A stretch of DNA of 64,000 nt from Portunus trituberculatus (taxonomy: Eukaryota > Arthropoda > Malacostraca > Decapoda > Portunidae), in the NCBI RefSeq assembly GCF_017591435.1, contig NC_059283.1, positions 11,630,945 through 11,694,944 of the forward strand, read 5' to 3'. The stretch's first letter is position 1, and every line of letters begins with the position of its first letter. Shown one piece after another: positions 35,892-45,780 of this stretch. The translations under genes were made by a program, and so were the position numbers. The notes beneath the pieces were generated by a model. That model saw only the letters and a list, made by a program, of their open reading frames with translations. It searched no databases and was not told the origin of the DNA.

Positions 35892-35984
35892 GCTTTCATA
35901 TGCATTACGTAAAGAAAGGGAAAATAATGCCTTTCTAAAAATTGGCTCAGTCTTGTGTGTTTGGACGTCAGGAGAATAGTTCCA
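35892..35984. other. Spacer
   Basis: Unique AT-rich sequence. Confidence 0.4.
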
Positions 35985-36300
35985 TTAGTTTCCAGTTTCC
36001 GGTCTCCAGTTTCCAGTTTCTTTGGTGTCTGCATCCCATTGCCTTGTTTGTGTGGGCTTGGAGGAACGGCGTATTCGTTTCCAGTTTCCAGTTTTCAGTT
36101 TCCAGTCTCCAGTTTCTTTGGTTTCTTTGGTGTCTGCATCTCCCTACCTTGGTTAATGGGGCCTGGAGGGACGGCGTATTTGTTTCCAGTTTCCAGTTTC
36201 AGTGTCCAATTTCCAGTTTCCAGTTCGCAGTTTCCAGTTTCTTTCTGTGTGCATCCCCGTGCCTTGGTCAGCGGGGGCGTGGAGGGACGGCGTATGCATC
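35985..36300. repeat. Nested repeat: three units of about 105 bp with internal (TTTCCAG)n
   Basis: Each unit has a run of TTTCCAG heptamers, TTTCTTTGGTGTCTGCATC, a CCTTG block and GG(A/C)(A/G)GGACGGCGTAT. The 128- and 159-residue frames (SSFQFPVSSFQF...) translate the heptamer run. Confidence 0.93.
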
Positions 36301-37261
36301 TGAGCCGTTTTTTGTTACCTCGGCATAATATTTGGCAATCAGACGCCCGTCGCTCACACTTCGCCGGCCGGGTCCGCCTCGCCTCACGTGCCTCGCTTGT
36401 GCCTTGGTTTAAATTCATTCGGTCACGTCTGTAAATCTTGGTGTGATTCTGAATTCTGAAGGCATGCAAGGCGCCCATCAACACCCACCACCACCACCTT
36501 CACCACCACCACCACTGCTCTTATTCCACTCTCTATCTCCTCTTGCTCTTCCTTCTACCTTCAGATCTCAGGTTTCCGTGTGTCCTTGAGTTATTTCTTA
36601 CGTTTCAGTTAGTTCAGACCACGAGTGTTGTCTGGCTGCTGCTCTCTAATCCATCCTTAGCCGCCTCCTCCCTGTGTCACGTCCCTCCTCCAGTTTCCTT
36701 TAGTTTCCCTGGGTTTTATTCTCTTGTTTTTCCCTCTTAAATCCAGCGGGAGTTCGTGTTTCCGCCACCCCACTTCCTCTTCTTCTCTAATCAGTTCACT
36801 TTGCCTCCCCTTCTTGTCTCCCTCTTCTCCTCCTTTTTAAATGTCACGTGCTGAGATCTTACTTTACTTCGTCTCTTCCTTTCCTCTTCACCACTTTGTT
36901 TTTGGGTGTTGTTTCTAACCTTCCTCCTCCTCCTCTACATCTCCCTCTTCGTTCTCCTCCTCCTCCTCCTCCTGTTTTGCTGTCCTGTTTCTATCACTGG
37001 TAGTTAGTAAATAGTCTCGACAAACAGCCTTGTAAGGACTTCAAGGTCTGTTGCTGTTTGTCTTCCTTTGTATTCCTTTGTATTCCTCCTCCTCCTCCTC
37101 CTCGTCTTAACACTCCACTCCTCATTCCACTGTACTCCTGCCTCCTGTCACTTCAGTTCTCATCTTATTACTGTTACTCTTTCGCCTCTTCAGTGTGACG
37201 CTCATCAAAGCTGTCCTCTCTCTCACACTTCCTCGAGTTTGGAAGATACTACGAGTGTTGA
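36301..37261. other. Low-copy stretch with CTC patches
   Basis: CCACCACCACC at 36487-36513, CTC patches at 36923-36972 and 37086-37104. The rest is unique pyrimidine-rich sequence. 36340-36410 is GC-rich. Confidence 0.45.
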
Positions 37262-37615
37262 AATGATGGGTGGTGGTGGTGGTGGTGGTGGTGGTGTTGG
37301 ATGTTGTTGTTGTTGATGGTCGTGGTGGTGTTTTTCGGGGATGTTTTTGATGTTATATGATTTTTTTTTTACCTTGTTCCTCCCCCAAATGGTTGTTTGT
37401 CACGCTGCGATTGTAACATTTAAGGTTGCGTGACGTGAGAGAAAGTTTGTGGAAAGTTAGTACACGAAAACACTTCACACAAACAATAGGAGAAGTTTGA
37501 GTTGTGCTACGTCTCTGGTTAAACGTTAGAAATACGTCCCTGTGATTTCTTATCAGTTAAAACCACTGATGATGATGATGATGGTGATAATAATGATGAA
37601 GATAATGATAATGTA
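37262..37615. repeat. (GGT)n and (GAT)n tracts with spacer
   Basis: GGT/GTT at 37267-37330 and GAT at 37566-37612; unique sequence between. Confidence 0.85.
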
Positions 37616-37690
37616 AGGAGACTGGTGACTGAGTGGGCCTTTTTTCTATATATTTTTGTTCCCCTTGGCAGTCCTCCTCTCTTACATAAA
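37616..37690 (+). mobile_element. LINE-D 3'-end fragment, copy 4
   Basis: Reads RRLVTEWAFFLYIFVPLGSP then PLLHK, matching the WAFFF...LLPL tail of other LINE-D copies, and ends with ACATAAAATAA. It runs directly into AAG and AAT repeats. Confidence 0.65.
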
Positions 37691-37764
37691 ATAATAATAA
37701 GAACAAGAAGAACAATAACAAGAAGAACAAGACCAGGAAGAAGAAGAAGAAGAACATTAATAAC

Positions 37765-37814
<50 letters not shown>

Positions 37815-37826
37815 TAATAATAATAA
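37691..37826. repeat. (AAG/AAC)n then (AAT)n
   Basis: AAG/AAC-rich at 37697-37755, AAT at 37758-37826, probably grown from the LINE-D A-rich tail. Confidence 0.9.
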
Positions 37827-37850
37827 TGCGATACAGTGGCTGCGGATGAG

Positions 37851-37927
37851 TATTTCCTGACTGGTCTCGCCTTACACCTCCTTCAGAGATAATAGTGAAG
37901 CTGTGAGGCGAAACCAGTCAGGAAATA
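37851..37927. ncRNA. 77-bp near-perfect hairpin (candidate small-RNA precursor or mini foldback element)
   Basis: Arms 37851-37871 and 37907-37927 are 21 bp each and complementary at 20 positions (one C-A mismatch). The 35-nt middle can extend the stem: TTACA pairs with TGTGA (one G-U), and CTTCA with TGAAG, leaving a loop of roughly 10-15 nt. Size and shape fit an arthropod pre-miRNA, or a very short foldback transposon. I do not recognise the arms as a known miRNA, and the strand is undetermined. Confidence 0.4.
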
Positions 37928-38055
37928 GATTACTGATTTTCTAAGGCCATAGATGACTGGTTGATTTCTGAGTAGAGTATCTCCTTTTAACAACGCAGAA
38001 ATCACGTCAATTTGTCACTACAGCCATTGAAACGTCCTGAAAAACTCGTGTGCCT
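37928..38055. other. Spacer
   Basis: Unique sequence between the hairpin and MITE-1. Confidence 0.4.
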
Positions 38056-38262
38056 TTAACCCCTTCAGTACCATGACGCATTCTATATTCATTCTGGTTA
38101 CTATTTAATGATTTTATACAGCTTTAGAAACTCATGTTGGGGATTAGAATAGCAAAGACTGTGGTCATTAATCTTGTTACATCTATGGACCCTTCCTAAT
38201 GTCAATAAAATGGCTAAATCGTGCTTAAATGTCAAGGTAAAAATGTGCCCCAGTATTGAATT
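38056..38262 (+). mobile_element. MITE-1 copy 2
   Basis: Begins TTAACCCCTTCAGTACCATG and ends TGCCCCAGTATTGAA (reverse complement TTCAATACTGGGGCA), giving imperfect terminal inverted repeats. The middle carries TGATTTTATACAGCTTTAGA and GTCAATAAAATGGCTAAATC, shared with the other copies. Confidence 0.85.
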
Positions 38263-38420
38263 AATTAACTAGATCCTTTTCAAATAGTGGAAGTGAGTCC
38301 TGGAAGTGTTTTAAAATAGGAACCTCAATCATAAAAATCACCATGTTTTATTAAGTTTTTCACTGCGACACGAATCAGTTAGCAGCACCAAAAACAATGC
38401 AAGTCTATTTTATAAGCATC

Positions 38421-38606
38421 TTTTTTTTATATAAGCTGGCCAAGGGCAACATAAACTAAAAAACAATAGACCCACTAAGTTGCCAGTCTCTTTGCAGGTC
38501 CGAGAGATTTAGCCAAAAAAGGATAAATGTCTTGAAATATTCCTCTTAAATGAAGTCAAGTATAGGAAGTTGGAAATACAAAAGCAGGTAGGGAGTTCTA
38601 GAGCAC
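38421..38606 (-). mobile_element. LINE-D 3' end, copy 5
   Basis: The minus strand reads NSLPAFVFPTSY then, after a one-base frameshift, LTSFKRNISRHLSFFG and a stop. The 3' UTR with GCAAAGAGACTGGCAAC and CCCTTGGCCAGC follows, then an A-rich tail. Confidence 0.78.
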
Positions 38607-39224
38607 ATATAAAAGAAAATTAGCAATGAAAAGAATATATGTCGCAATTTTTACCTAGCTTAGTTGTGGCTGCAGGACAAGTAAAGATTAGAGAACCTGG
38701 TAATGAGGGAAAGGTGTAGCAAGTGGCAATCAAAGGGTTAAGTCACAATCACCAACACCTGGAAGACAAAGAATCCAAATCCATTAACCCAGCAAGCGCC
38801 AGGAAGCAAGTTACGTAGTTAGGGAATCATATCGTAAGCTCTCGGGGGATCCAGTTTGAGTTTAAGGAGTGGAATTAAGTTGTAAAGGATTGAATCGCTT
38901 TCCTCGTTCAGAATGCACCAACGAGCGATCATAAAGGAAGTTGGTTGTCCTTAATTCGCCATCTTGTTTACCTGTGCTCCTTTATGCTCAAAGTTCAGGT
39001 ATAATGATTTCACTTTTCTTTATGAATTTTTTTTTCTTCTAAAGTTCTTGTTCGTTTTCTTCCTTGCTTCCTTCCTTCCTTACCTTTATTATCCTTTCTC
39101 TTCTTCTCTTTAGCACTTCTTGTTTTTACCTCTTCTTTTTTGTGTTTTCTCTTTTTTCTGCCTTATCACTGCACTTTTTTTTTGTAATTTCTCCTCCTTC
39201 TTCTCCCTTTCCTCCTGCTTCTCT
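38607..39224. other. Low-copy stretch, about 600 bp
   Basis: Unique sequence with no recognised gene, T/C-rich after 39010. Confidence 0.45.
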
Positions 39225-39475
39225 TCCTCCTCCTCCTCCTCTTCTCTTACTCTCACTTCTGCTCCTCCTCCTCCTCCTCCTCCTCCTCCTCCTCCTCCTC
39301 CTCCTCCTCCTCCTCCTCCTCCTCCTCCTCCTTCTCCTATTCCTCCTCTTCCTCCTCCTCCTCCTCCTCCTCCTCCTCCTCCTCCTCCTCCTCCTCCTCC
39401 TCCTCCTCCTCCTCCTCCTCGTCCTCCTCATCTTCCTCCTCCTCATACTCCTCTTCCTTTATTTCCCTACACTTC
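39225..39475. repeat. Long (CCT)n block
   Basis: CCT at 39263-39333 and 39352-39420 with imperfect flanks. Leu, Pro and Arg/Glu homopolymer frames are artefacts. Confidence 0.97.
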
Positions 39476-39528
39476 CTCTCACCTACTCCAACAACCACAC
39501 TCACCAACCCACCTACCCACCCACCCAA

Positions 39529-39548
39529 ACACACACACACACACACAC
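39529..39548. repeat. (CA)n flank of SINE-C copy 1
   Basis: A CA run ends exactly at the first base of the tRNA-like head; another CA run follows the SINE 3' end (39840-39851). Confidence 0.95.
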
Positions 39549-39620
39549 GCCCGGTAGCTCAGTGGTTAGAGCGCTGGCTTCACAAGCCAGAGGACCGGGG
39601 TTCGATTCCCCGGCCGGGTG
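39549..39620 (+). tRNA. tRNA-Val(CAC)-like head of SINE-C
   Basis: The sequence folds as a tRNA: acceptor GCCCGGT with GCCGGGT (two G-U pairs), D arm AGCTCAGTGGTTAGAGC, anticodon stem CTGGC/GCCAG with loop TTCACAA (anticodon CAC), T arm CGGGG/CCCCG with loop TTCGATT. Box B is GGTTCGATTCC. It continues into a SINE body and recurs at 59684, so it is a transposon promoter and probably not a translation tRNA. Confidence 0.55.
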
Positions 39621-39840
39621 GAGATATTTGGGTGTGTCTCCTTTGACGTGTAGGTGGTGTTCACCTAGCAGTGAGTAGGTACGGGATGTAAATCGAGGAG
39701 TTGTGACCTTGTTGTCCTGGTGTGTGGTGTGTGCCTGGTCTCAGACCTATCCCAAGATCGGAAATAATGAGCTCTGAGCTCGTTCCGTAGGGTAACGTCT
39801 GGCTGTCTCGTCAGAGACTGCAGCAGATCAAACAGTGAAA
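39549..39840 (+). mobile_element. SINE-C copy 1 (tRNA-Val-like head)
   Basis: A complete cloverleaf-capable head (39549-39620) is followed by a 220-bp body: GGAGATATTTG, CACCTAGCAGTGAGTAG, ATGTAAATCGAGGAGTTGTG, ATAATGAGCTCTGAGCTCGT, CGTCAGAGACTGCAGCAG. It ends GTGAAACACACA. The copy at 59684 has an identical head and is very similar throughout the body, so the family looks young. Both copies are embedded in CA tracts. Confidence 0.92.
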
Positions 39841-39851
39841 CACACACACAC

Positions 39852-40041
39852 AAACACAAAAGTCGTACCAATTTTATGGAAACCTGTAAATGAACTGAGA
39901 TCCTGAAGTCCCACATTGTAAGTCCGAATGAATGGGTGTTCTTGAGGGTAGAGGAAAATATTGAAGGAAGACCTACAGACACCACACCTTGATTTACCTG
40001 AATGCTGGCCGTTAATTGCTATTCTACTGAGGTGACGTGGT

Positions 40042-40045
<4 letters not shown>
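39852..40045. other. Spacer
   Basis: Unique sequence. Confidence 0.4.
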
Positions 40046-40114
<69 letters not shown>

Positions 40115-40131
40115 GATTAACTGTTGAAAAC

Positions 40132-40177
<46 letters not shown>

Positions 40178-40206
40178 TGATAATGATAGCGCTATAGTGG
40201 TAGCGA

Positions 40207-40242
<36 letters not shown>

Positions 40243-40555
40243 GAGGAGGAGGAGGAGGAGGAGGAGGAGGAGGAGGAGGAGGAGGAGGAGGAGGAGGAGG
40301 AGGAGGAGGAGGAGGAGGAGGAGGAGGAGAAGGAGGAGGAGGAGGAGAAGGAGGAGGAGGAGGAGGAGGAGAAGGAGGAGGAGATGGAAGAGGAGGAAGA
40401 GGAGGAAGAAGAGATAGAGGAGAAGGAGGAGATAGAAGAGGAGGAAGAAGAGCAGGAAGAGGAGGAAGAGGAGGAGGAAGAGATAGAGGAGAAGGAGGAG
40501 ATAGAAGAGGAGGAAGAAGAGCAGGAAGAGGAGGAGGAGGAGGAGGAGGAGGAAT
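40046..40555. repeat. GA, AAT, GTA and long GGA tracts
   Basis: GA at 40046-40108, AAT at 40131-40174, GTA at 40209-40240 and GGA/GAA at 40240-40555. Within the last, a 60-66-bp GGA-rich unit with a GATAGA(G/A)GA marker recurs near 40411, 40429, 40481 and 40499. Confidence 0.96.
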
Positions 40556-40620
40556 GTAAAATGGAAATTTCTATTTAACTTTCTTTTTACAGATTGACTT
40601 ACTTCTTTTCGCCTCCCAGT

Positions 40621-40623
<3 letters not shown>

Positions 40624-40697
<74 letters not shown>
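40624..40697. repeat. (CA)n microsatellite, 74 bp
   Basis: Uninterrupted CA run. Confidence 0.98.
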
Positions 40698-40699
<2 letters not shown>

Positions 40700-41349
40700 T
40701 CTTGAAGTCTGTTTGAAGTATATTTTTTTCCTTCTTTTCACCGTCAACGACCCGGGGAAACTTTTATTGGTTCCCTTGAAAAGCTTAATTTGGGGCGAAT
40801 CATTTCCTTTTTTCTCTATTTTTTCTTCCTCTTTTTCAATTATTTTTTCGAGGCTTTTTGTTTATTTATGTCATTTTCGTCTCTCTTTTTTTCTGTTTGT
40901 TTGTATTGTAGTGAGGATGATAATAATAATAATGACAATAACGATACTACTACTACTACTACTACTACTACTGCTACTACTACTACTACTACTAATAATA
41001 ATAATAATAATAATAGAGGAAGAATTTTTATCTTATCTTTATCTATTGCCATTATTTATATATTTATTTTATCATACATTGTCTCTTCATTAATTAGTTC
41101 ACTTTATATAACATTCATAACATTCTTTCCTAATTTTCTTCCTCCTTCTCCTCCTCCTCCTCCTCCTCCTCCTCCTCCTCCTCCATATTTCTTTCCTCCA
41201 CACATCCGACTTCGATAATTAGTGAACGTGGCAAGCGTTTTCTTTTCCGTCTTCTTTTAGGGGATACTTCGTCATACTTCCATTAATAATCCCAGGTGCT
41301 TCATGCAGGCCGGCCCACCCCACGGCGAGGAGGAAGGGCATTAAGAGGC

Positions 41350-41351
<2 letters not shown>
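40698..41351. repeat. Spacer with (AAT)-(ACT)-(AAT) and (CCT) tracts
   Basis: AAT/AAC/ACT/AAT at 40919-41014 and CCT at 41147-41184; otherwise T-rich unique sequence. Confidence 0.85.
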
Positions 41352-41428
<77 letters not shown>

Positions 41429-41640
41429 ACCGCACAGGAAGAAGTTAGTTAGAGGAGGAAATGGTTGGGAAACAGTGAAGGGAACTGACAGAGCCTTGGA
41501 GGGTGAGGAAATCGGAAAAGGGGAAGCTGGGTGGCGGCGAGGAAGGAAGGGAAGGCGAGACACCGATGGAGGAGGAAGGGAAGAGAAGGGAAGGGGAGGG
41601 AAGGGAAGGGAAGGGAAGGGAAAGGGAAGGAAGGGATGTG
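41352..41640. repeat. (GA)n and (GGGAA)n tracts
   Basis: GA at 41352-41427, GGGAA pentamers at about 41577-41636, purine-rich unique sequence between. Confidence 0.95.
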
Positions 41641-41801
41641 AATGTTATATTTTTATGATTCAGCACATCAAAACAAGACTTTCTACTTACTTTCGCTTTT
41701 ATTATGTGTTATGTTTGGCTTATTGATACAAGAGATGACTGATCTATTACGTTTTTCATCCATTTCTCTAGTAAACTTTGGAACTCTTTTTATTTCCTCT
41801 T

Positions 41802-41853
41802 GTATATAGTAAGGGAACCTGGCAAGAGCAACAATAACTGCGATAGAAAAAAA
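41802..41853 (-). mobile_element. LINE-D 3'-end fragment, copy 6
   Basis: The minus strand gives FFSIAVIVALARFPYYIQEE, comparable with the FF..ILLPLA.FP.YIKK end of LINE-D. Short and diverged; it abuts MITE-1 at its upstream side. Confidence 0.5.
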
Positions 41854-41856
41854 ATC

Positions 41857-42061
41857 TTTAACCCCTTGAGTAATTTGACGCGTGTCCATATTAATTCTGC
41901 TTACTATTTGGTGATTTTATACAGCTTCAGAAGCTCATGTGGGGATTTGAATAGTAAAGGCTCTGGCCATTAATCATCTGACCTCCATAGATCCTTCACA
42001 ATGTCAATAAAATGGTCTAATCTAATACAAATCTCAAGGTAAAAATATACCGGATTATGAA
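41857..42061 (+). mobile_element. MITE-1 copy 3
   Basis: TTAACCCCTTGAGTAATTTG start, GGTGATTTTATACAGCTTCA and GTCAATAAAATGGTCTAATC inside, CTCAAGGTAAAAATATACC at the end. Its 3' terminal inverted repeat is more decayed than in the other copies. Confidence 0.82.
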
Positions 42062-42522
<461 letters not shown>

Positions 42523-42569
42523 AATCATTATACATTCACACAAACACACTCATAAAAATAAAAGTTAAT

Positions 42570-42648
42570 GTTACTATACCAACAACAACAACAACAACAC
42601 CAACAGTAACACCAACAGCAACAACAACAACAATAACAACAACAACAG

Positions 42649-42680
<32 letters not shown>

Positions 42681-42725
42681 GCTAGTATCATTGCTACTGC
42701 TACTGCTATTACTACAACTATCATA
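42570..42725. repeat. (ACA)n and (ACT)n tracts
   Basis: ACA/ACC at 42580-42647, ACT at 42650-42680, then imperfect ACT/GCT to 42720. Confidence 0.93.
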
Positions 42726-43870
42726 CTACTTCACTCCCTCACACACTTCCATTCCTCACTCCTTCCTCCCACTACAACAATTTATTAATTTCCTCGTGGA
42801 AAAAATGCCTGTAAATCCTGTCATTTGAGGTCAATTTGGAGGAGAGGAGAGTGGGAGGGAGGAGGACCATCTGTGTTTGGGTCCGAGGACGTCTTGGCGG
42901 GACAGTGACCGGGGACATGGCCATCACCTTATCTAACTCATTGTTGTGGGTTATTTATCTACCACCGAGGTTAATTGTGGCTCTCCTTCACTCTCAGCGT
43001 CTGGACACAGAGGGTGGTGCAGCTGAGTCGTGGTGTGCAGCGCGGCTGGGGGCGGGGAGGGTGTGTGTCTGGCGCCGGTATATTTACGTAACGGAAACCA
43101 TTTTGAAAATCGCGAGAAGAAAGAAGGCGCCCAGACTGGAATGTACTGTATTTTTTGACGTGGAAAAATATTTAACTAACATACAAAATATAATAACTTT
43201 ACCGCGCCCGGCAACAACAAAGTACGAATCGTGGATGTGTCTGCACGTTTCACCAACGGCGCCACAAAACATTATAGTCTTGAGAAGGAAAACACAGCCA
43301 GACAAGGTTGTAGTGCTTTTTCTATGTAACAAAAATGTTCTCTTTTCAGCGCAATAAAGTAAACACAAATCCTTCGTCGCATAAAGAAAATAATATTTTC
43401 ATCTTCGGCGCCATAATGACATAGAAATGGAAAATACGAAAAGTTAGACTAGATATTATTGAATATTATTACTTGGGTCATGTTTTTCATGTTTTCCAAG
43501 TCTTATATCAAACAACAAAACAATCCTAGGCGTGCTAATTAAAAATGAGCAATAATTCATAACGTCACTTTAATGTTATTCTTACGATAAACAAAAAACA
43601 TCGCTGGACTTGATCTTATCACGCCTCAAAACTTGCTTTACTATGCTATCAATGAATCAAGCATCAAATCAACGCCAACTCCATTAAGAAGGCAGAAAAT
43701 ATTTTTCCCTGGCGCCGAGATGGGTTTTTTTACGCGCAAATTGAGTGTCTCGTTCTCCTCCTCCCTTCCCCTCACGCCCAACTCTCCCTTCCACCTCCAC
43801 CTCCTCCGCTTCCTTCTACACCCAGAGTCCTGAAAACACCTAGAAGCACATGGAAAACCCGACATAATAC
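42726..43870. other. Complex low-copy region with GGCGCC sites and an unassigned 522-bp ORF
   Basis: About 1.1 kb nearly free of simple repeats. An open frame at 42836-43357 (plus, 173 residues) is not low complexity, but I recognise no domain. GGCGCC occurs at 43071, 43126, 43258, 43407, 43711 and (just outside) 43980. No convincing splice signals or polyadenylation context. It could be regulatory DNA or an unrecognised repeat. Confidence 0.3.
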
Positions 43871-44600
43871 GTTAAATGTGGAGGTGTTGACTGTGGCGGC
43901 TTGGGGAGTGGCAGGGTTGGGGTGGCGGATGACGGGTGGCTGGCTGGTGGCTGGCGGCTGGCGGGGCTGGGCAGGTCGGGGCGCCAAAGATACACTGGTG
44001 TGGTGTTGTGCGGTGGTGGCGTTGTCAATAGACCTAAGTAATTCATATAGGCTGTGTTGTCGGGTGGTGTGGTGGTTATGTGGTGGTGTCTGGTGGTACT
44101 GTGGTGGTGTCTGTAGTTGTTGTGGTGGTGGTGGTGGTGGTAGTGGTGTCCTCAATAGGCTTACGTAATTTCTATATGCCTGTGTTGTTGTGGTGGTATG
44201 TGGGGGTGCTGTGGTGCGTTGTGGTAGAGTCTGGGGGTGTTGTGGTGTGTTATGGTGGTGATGTGGTGTATTAAGGTGGTGTCTGGTGTGTTGCAGTGGT
44301 GCCTGGTGTGTTGTGGGAGTGTGTGAGGGTGCTGCGGTGTGTTGTGTTGGTGCCTGGTGTGTTGTGGTGGTGTCTGGTGTGTTGTGGTGGTCTCTGGTGG
44401 TGCTGTGGCGTGTTGTGGTGTCTGGTGTGTTGTGTGGTGTATGGTGGTAATGTGGTGGGTGTTGTGGTGGTGATGTGGTGTGTTAAGGTGGTGTCTGATG
44501 TGTTGTGGGTGTGTTTGGTGTGATGTGTGATGTGTTGTATGGTGTCTGATTGTATTTTGGTGTTATTTGATGATGGTGGTGGTGGTTGAGTGATGGTAGT
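43871..44600. repeat. GGT/TGTGGTG-rich degenerate minisatellite
   Basis: GGCTGG-rich at 43875-43980, then a long run of TGTGGTGGTGTCTGGTGTGT-like words (44060-44590) with no strict period. Within it, CTTACGTAATTTCTATATGC (44160) echoes CTAAGTAATTCATATAGGC (44034), implying a duplicated module of about 125 bp. Confidence 0.8.
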
Positions 44601-44639
44601 GTTTACGTTACACTTTCACAAAATCTACTGAACTCATTG

Positions 44640-44691
<52 letters not shown>

Positions 44692-44845
44692 CCAATCACA
44701 GAGCTGTATGTATGATAATTGATGTTTAACCCTCAAATCTCTTGTTTACTCATTCCATCCTTCCATCTTTCCATTTCTTTTCCCCTACTCTTTTTTTATT
44801 ATCTATATGTTTCGTATTGGCACACACACACACACACACACACAC
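44640..44845. repeat. (GT)n-(GA)n and (CA)n tracts
   Basis: GT at 44644-44674 joined to GA at 44674-44690; CA at 44820-44845. Confidence 0.95.
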
Positions 44846-45440
44846 TTTCTGCCTAGGAGTGTGTACAGAAAGGGCGGGGCAGGCGGTGGTGGTGAGGCGC
44901 GATGTGATGCCAGACCTGTTAACCGCGGAGAGGAGAAAGTGTGGAGGTTGGGCTGTGCGGATCAGGACACCGCCAGGCAGGCAGGGAAGCAGGAAGGCAG
45001 GCACGCAGGCAAGCAGGCAACACAGCGGAGAGACTCGACTGGGCAGAGGGGCAGTGGGACAGTGGTGTGCATAGGTGGTGGTGGTGGTGGTGGTGGAATC
45101 ATGTGCTGAGATGCGTGGAGGCAATGCACCACCACCACTACCACCACCATAACCATCAACACCACCACTTCCACCGCACACTGCCGCACAGCACACCTGG
45201 TTATTTGACAAGGCTCTCCACTGTGACATGCTGTGCTGTGCTGTGCTGTGCTTGATGACTCTTGCCCGCTTACGTGATTGCCTACCTGCTGGTGCCGTGG
45301 CTGCTGCAGCACTGCCCCGAAACCATCTCCTTGCCGCAGCAACAGGCGTGATATCACATTGCACCACACCACGCCAGTGCCAGCCCCTCGCCACCTGCTA
45401 CCTGCCACCTGCAGCGATGTTCCCTCCACTGTTCTTGTTG
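44846..45440. other. GC-richer region with short minisatellites
   Basis: GGCAGGCA words at 44970-45020, GGT at 45074-45098, ACC at 45127-45175 and GCTGT pentamers at 45227-45251. The remaining sequence is unique. Frames here mix repeats with unassigned sequence. Confidence 0.5.
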
Positions 45441-45458
45441 TAGTAGAAGTAGTAGTAA

Positions 45459-45503
<45 letters not shown>

Positions 45504-45529
45504 AAATAGTAGTAGTAGTAATAGTAATG

Positions 45530-45563
<34 letters not shown>

Positions 45564-45566
45564 AAA

Positions 45567-45605
<39 letters not shown>

Positions 45606-45780
45606 AAATAGTAGTAAAAGGAGGAGGAGGAGGAGGAGGAGTTGTTGTAGATGTAGTATGGTAATGAACAGACAGTATCATTAGGAATTTCAAGTTACTT
45701 TCTATCTATCTATCTATCTGTCTAACTATTTATTTATCTATCCGTCTATCTATTTATCTATCTTTATTCTCTCTATCTTC
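45440..45780. repeat. (GTA)n, (GGA)n and (CTAT)n
   Basis: GTA/AGTAGAAAT at 45440-45617, GGA at 45618-45642, CTAT/CTGT tetramers at 45700-45772. Confidence 0.95.

Noticed and set aside
39549..39620. A genuine tRNA-Val gene
   Set aside because: The cloverleaf is intact, but the same head plus a 220-bp body recurs at 59684. It is better read as a SINE promoter. The tRNA entry is retained only as tRNA-like.
42836..43357. 173-residue non-repetitive ORF as a protein-coding exon
   Set aside because: No recognisable domain, no convincing splice sites, and an equally long open stretch on the minus strand (43084-43368). It is kept only as an unassigned frame.
44962..45693. 243-residue minus-strand Thr-rich frame resembling a mucin
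   Set aside because: The Thr run is the reverse strand of a (GTA)n/(GTR)n microsatellite. The remainder is unassigned and shared with overlapping frames on both strands.
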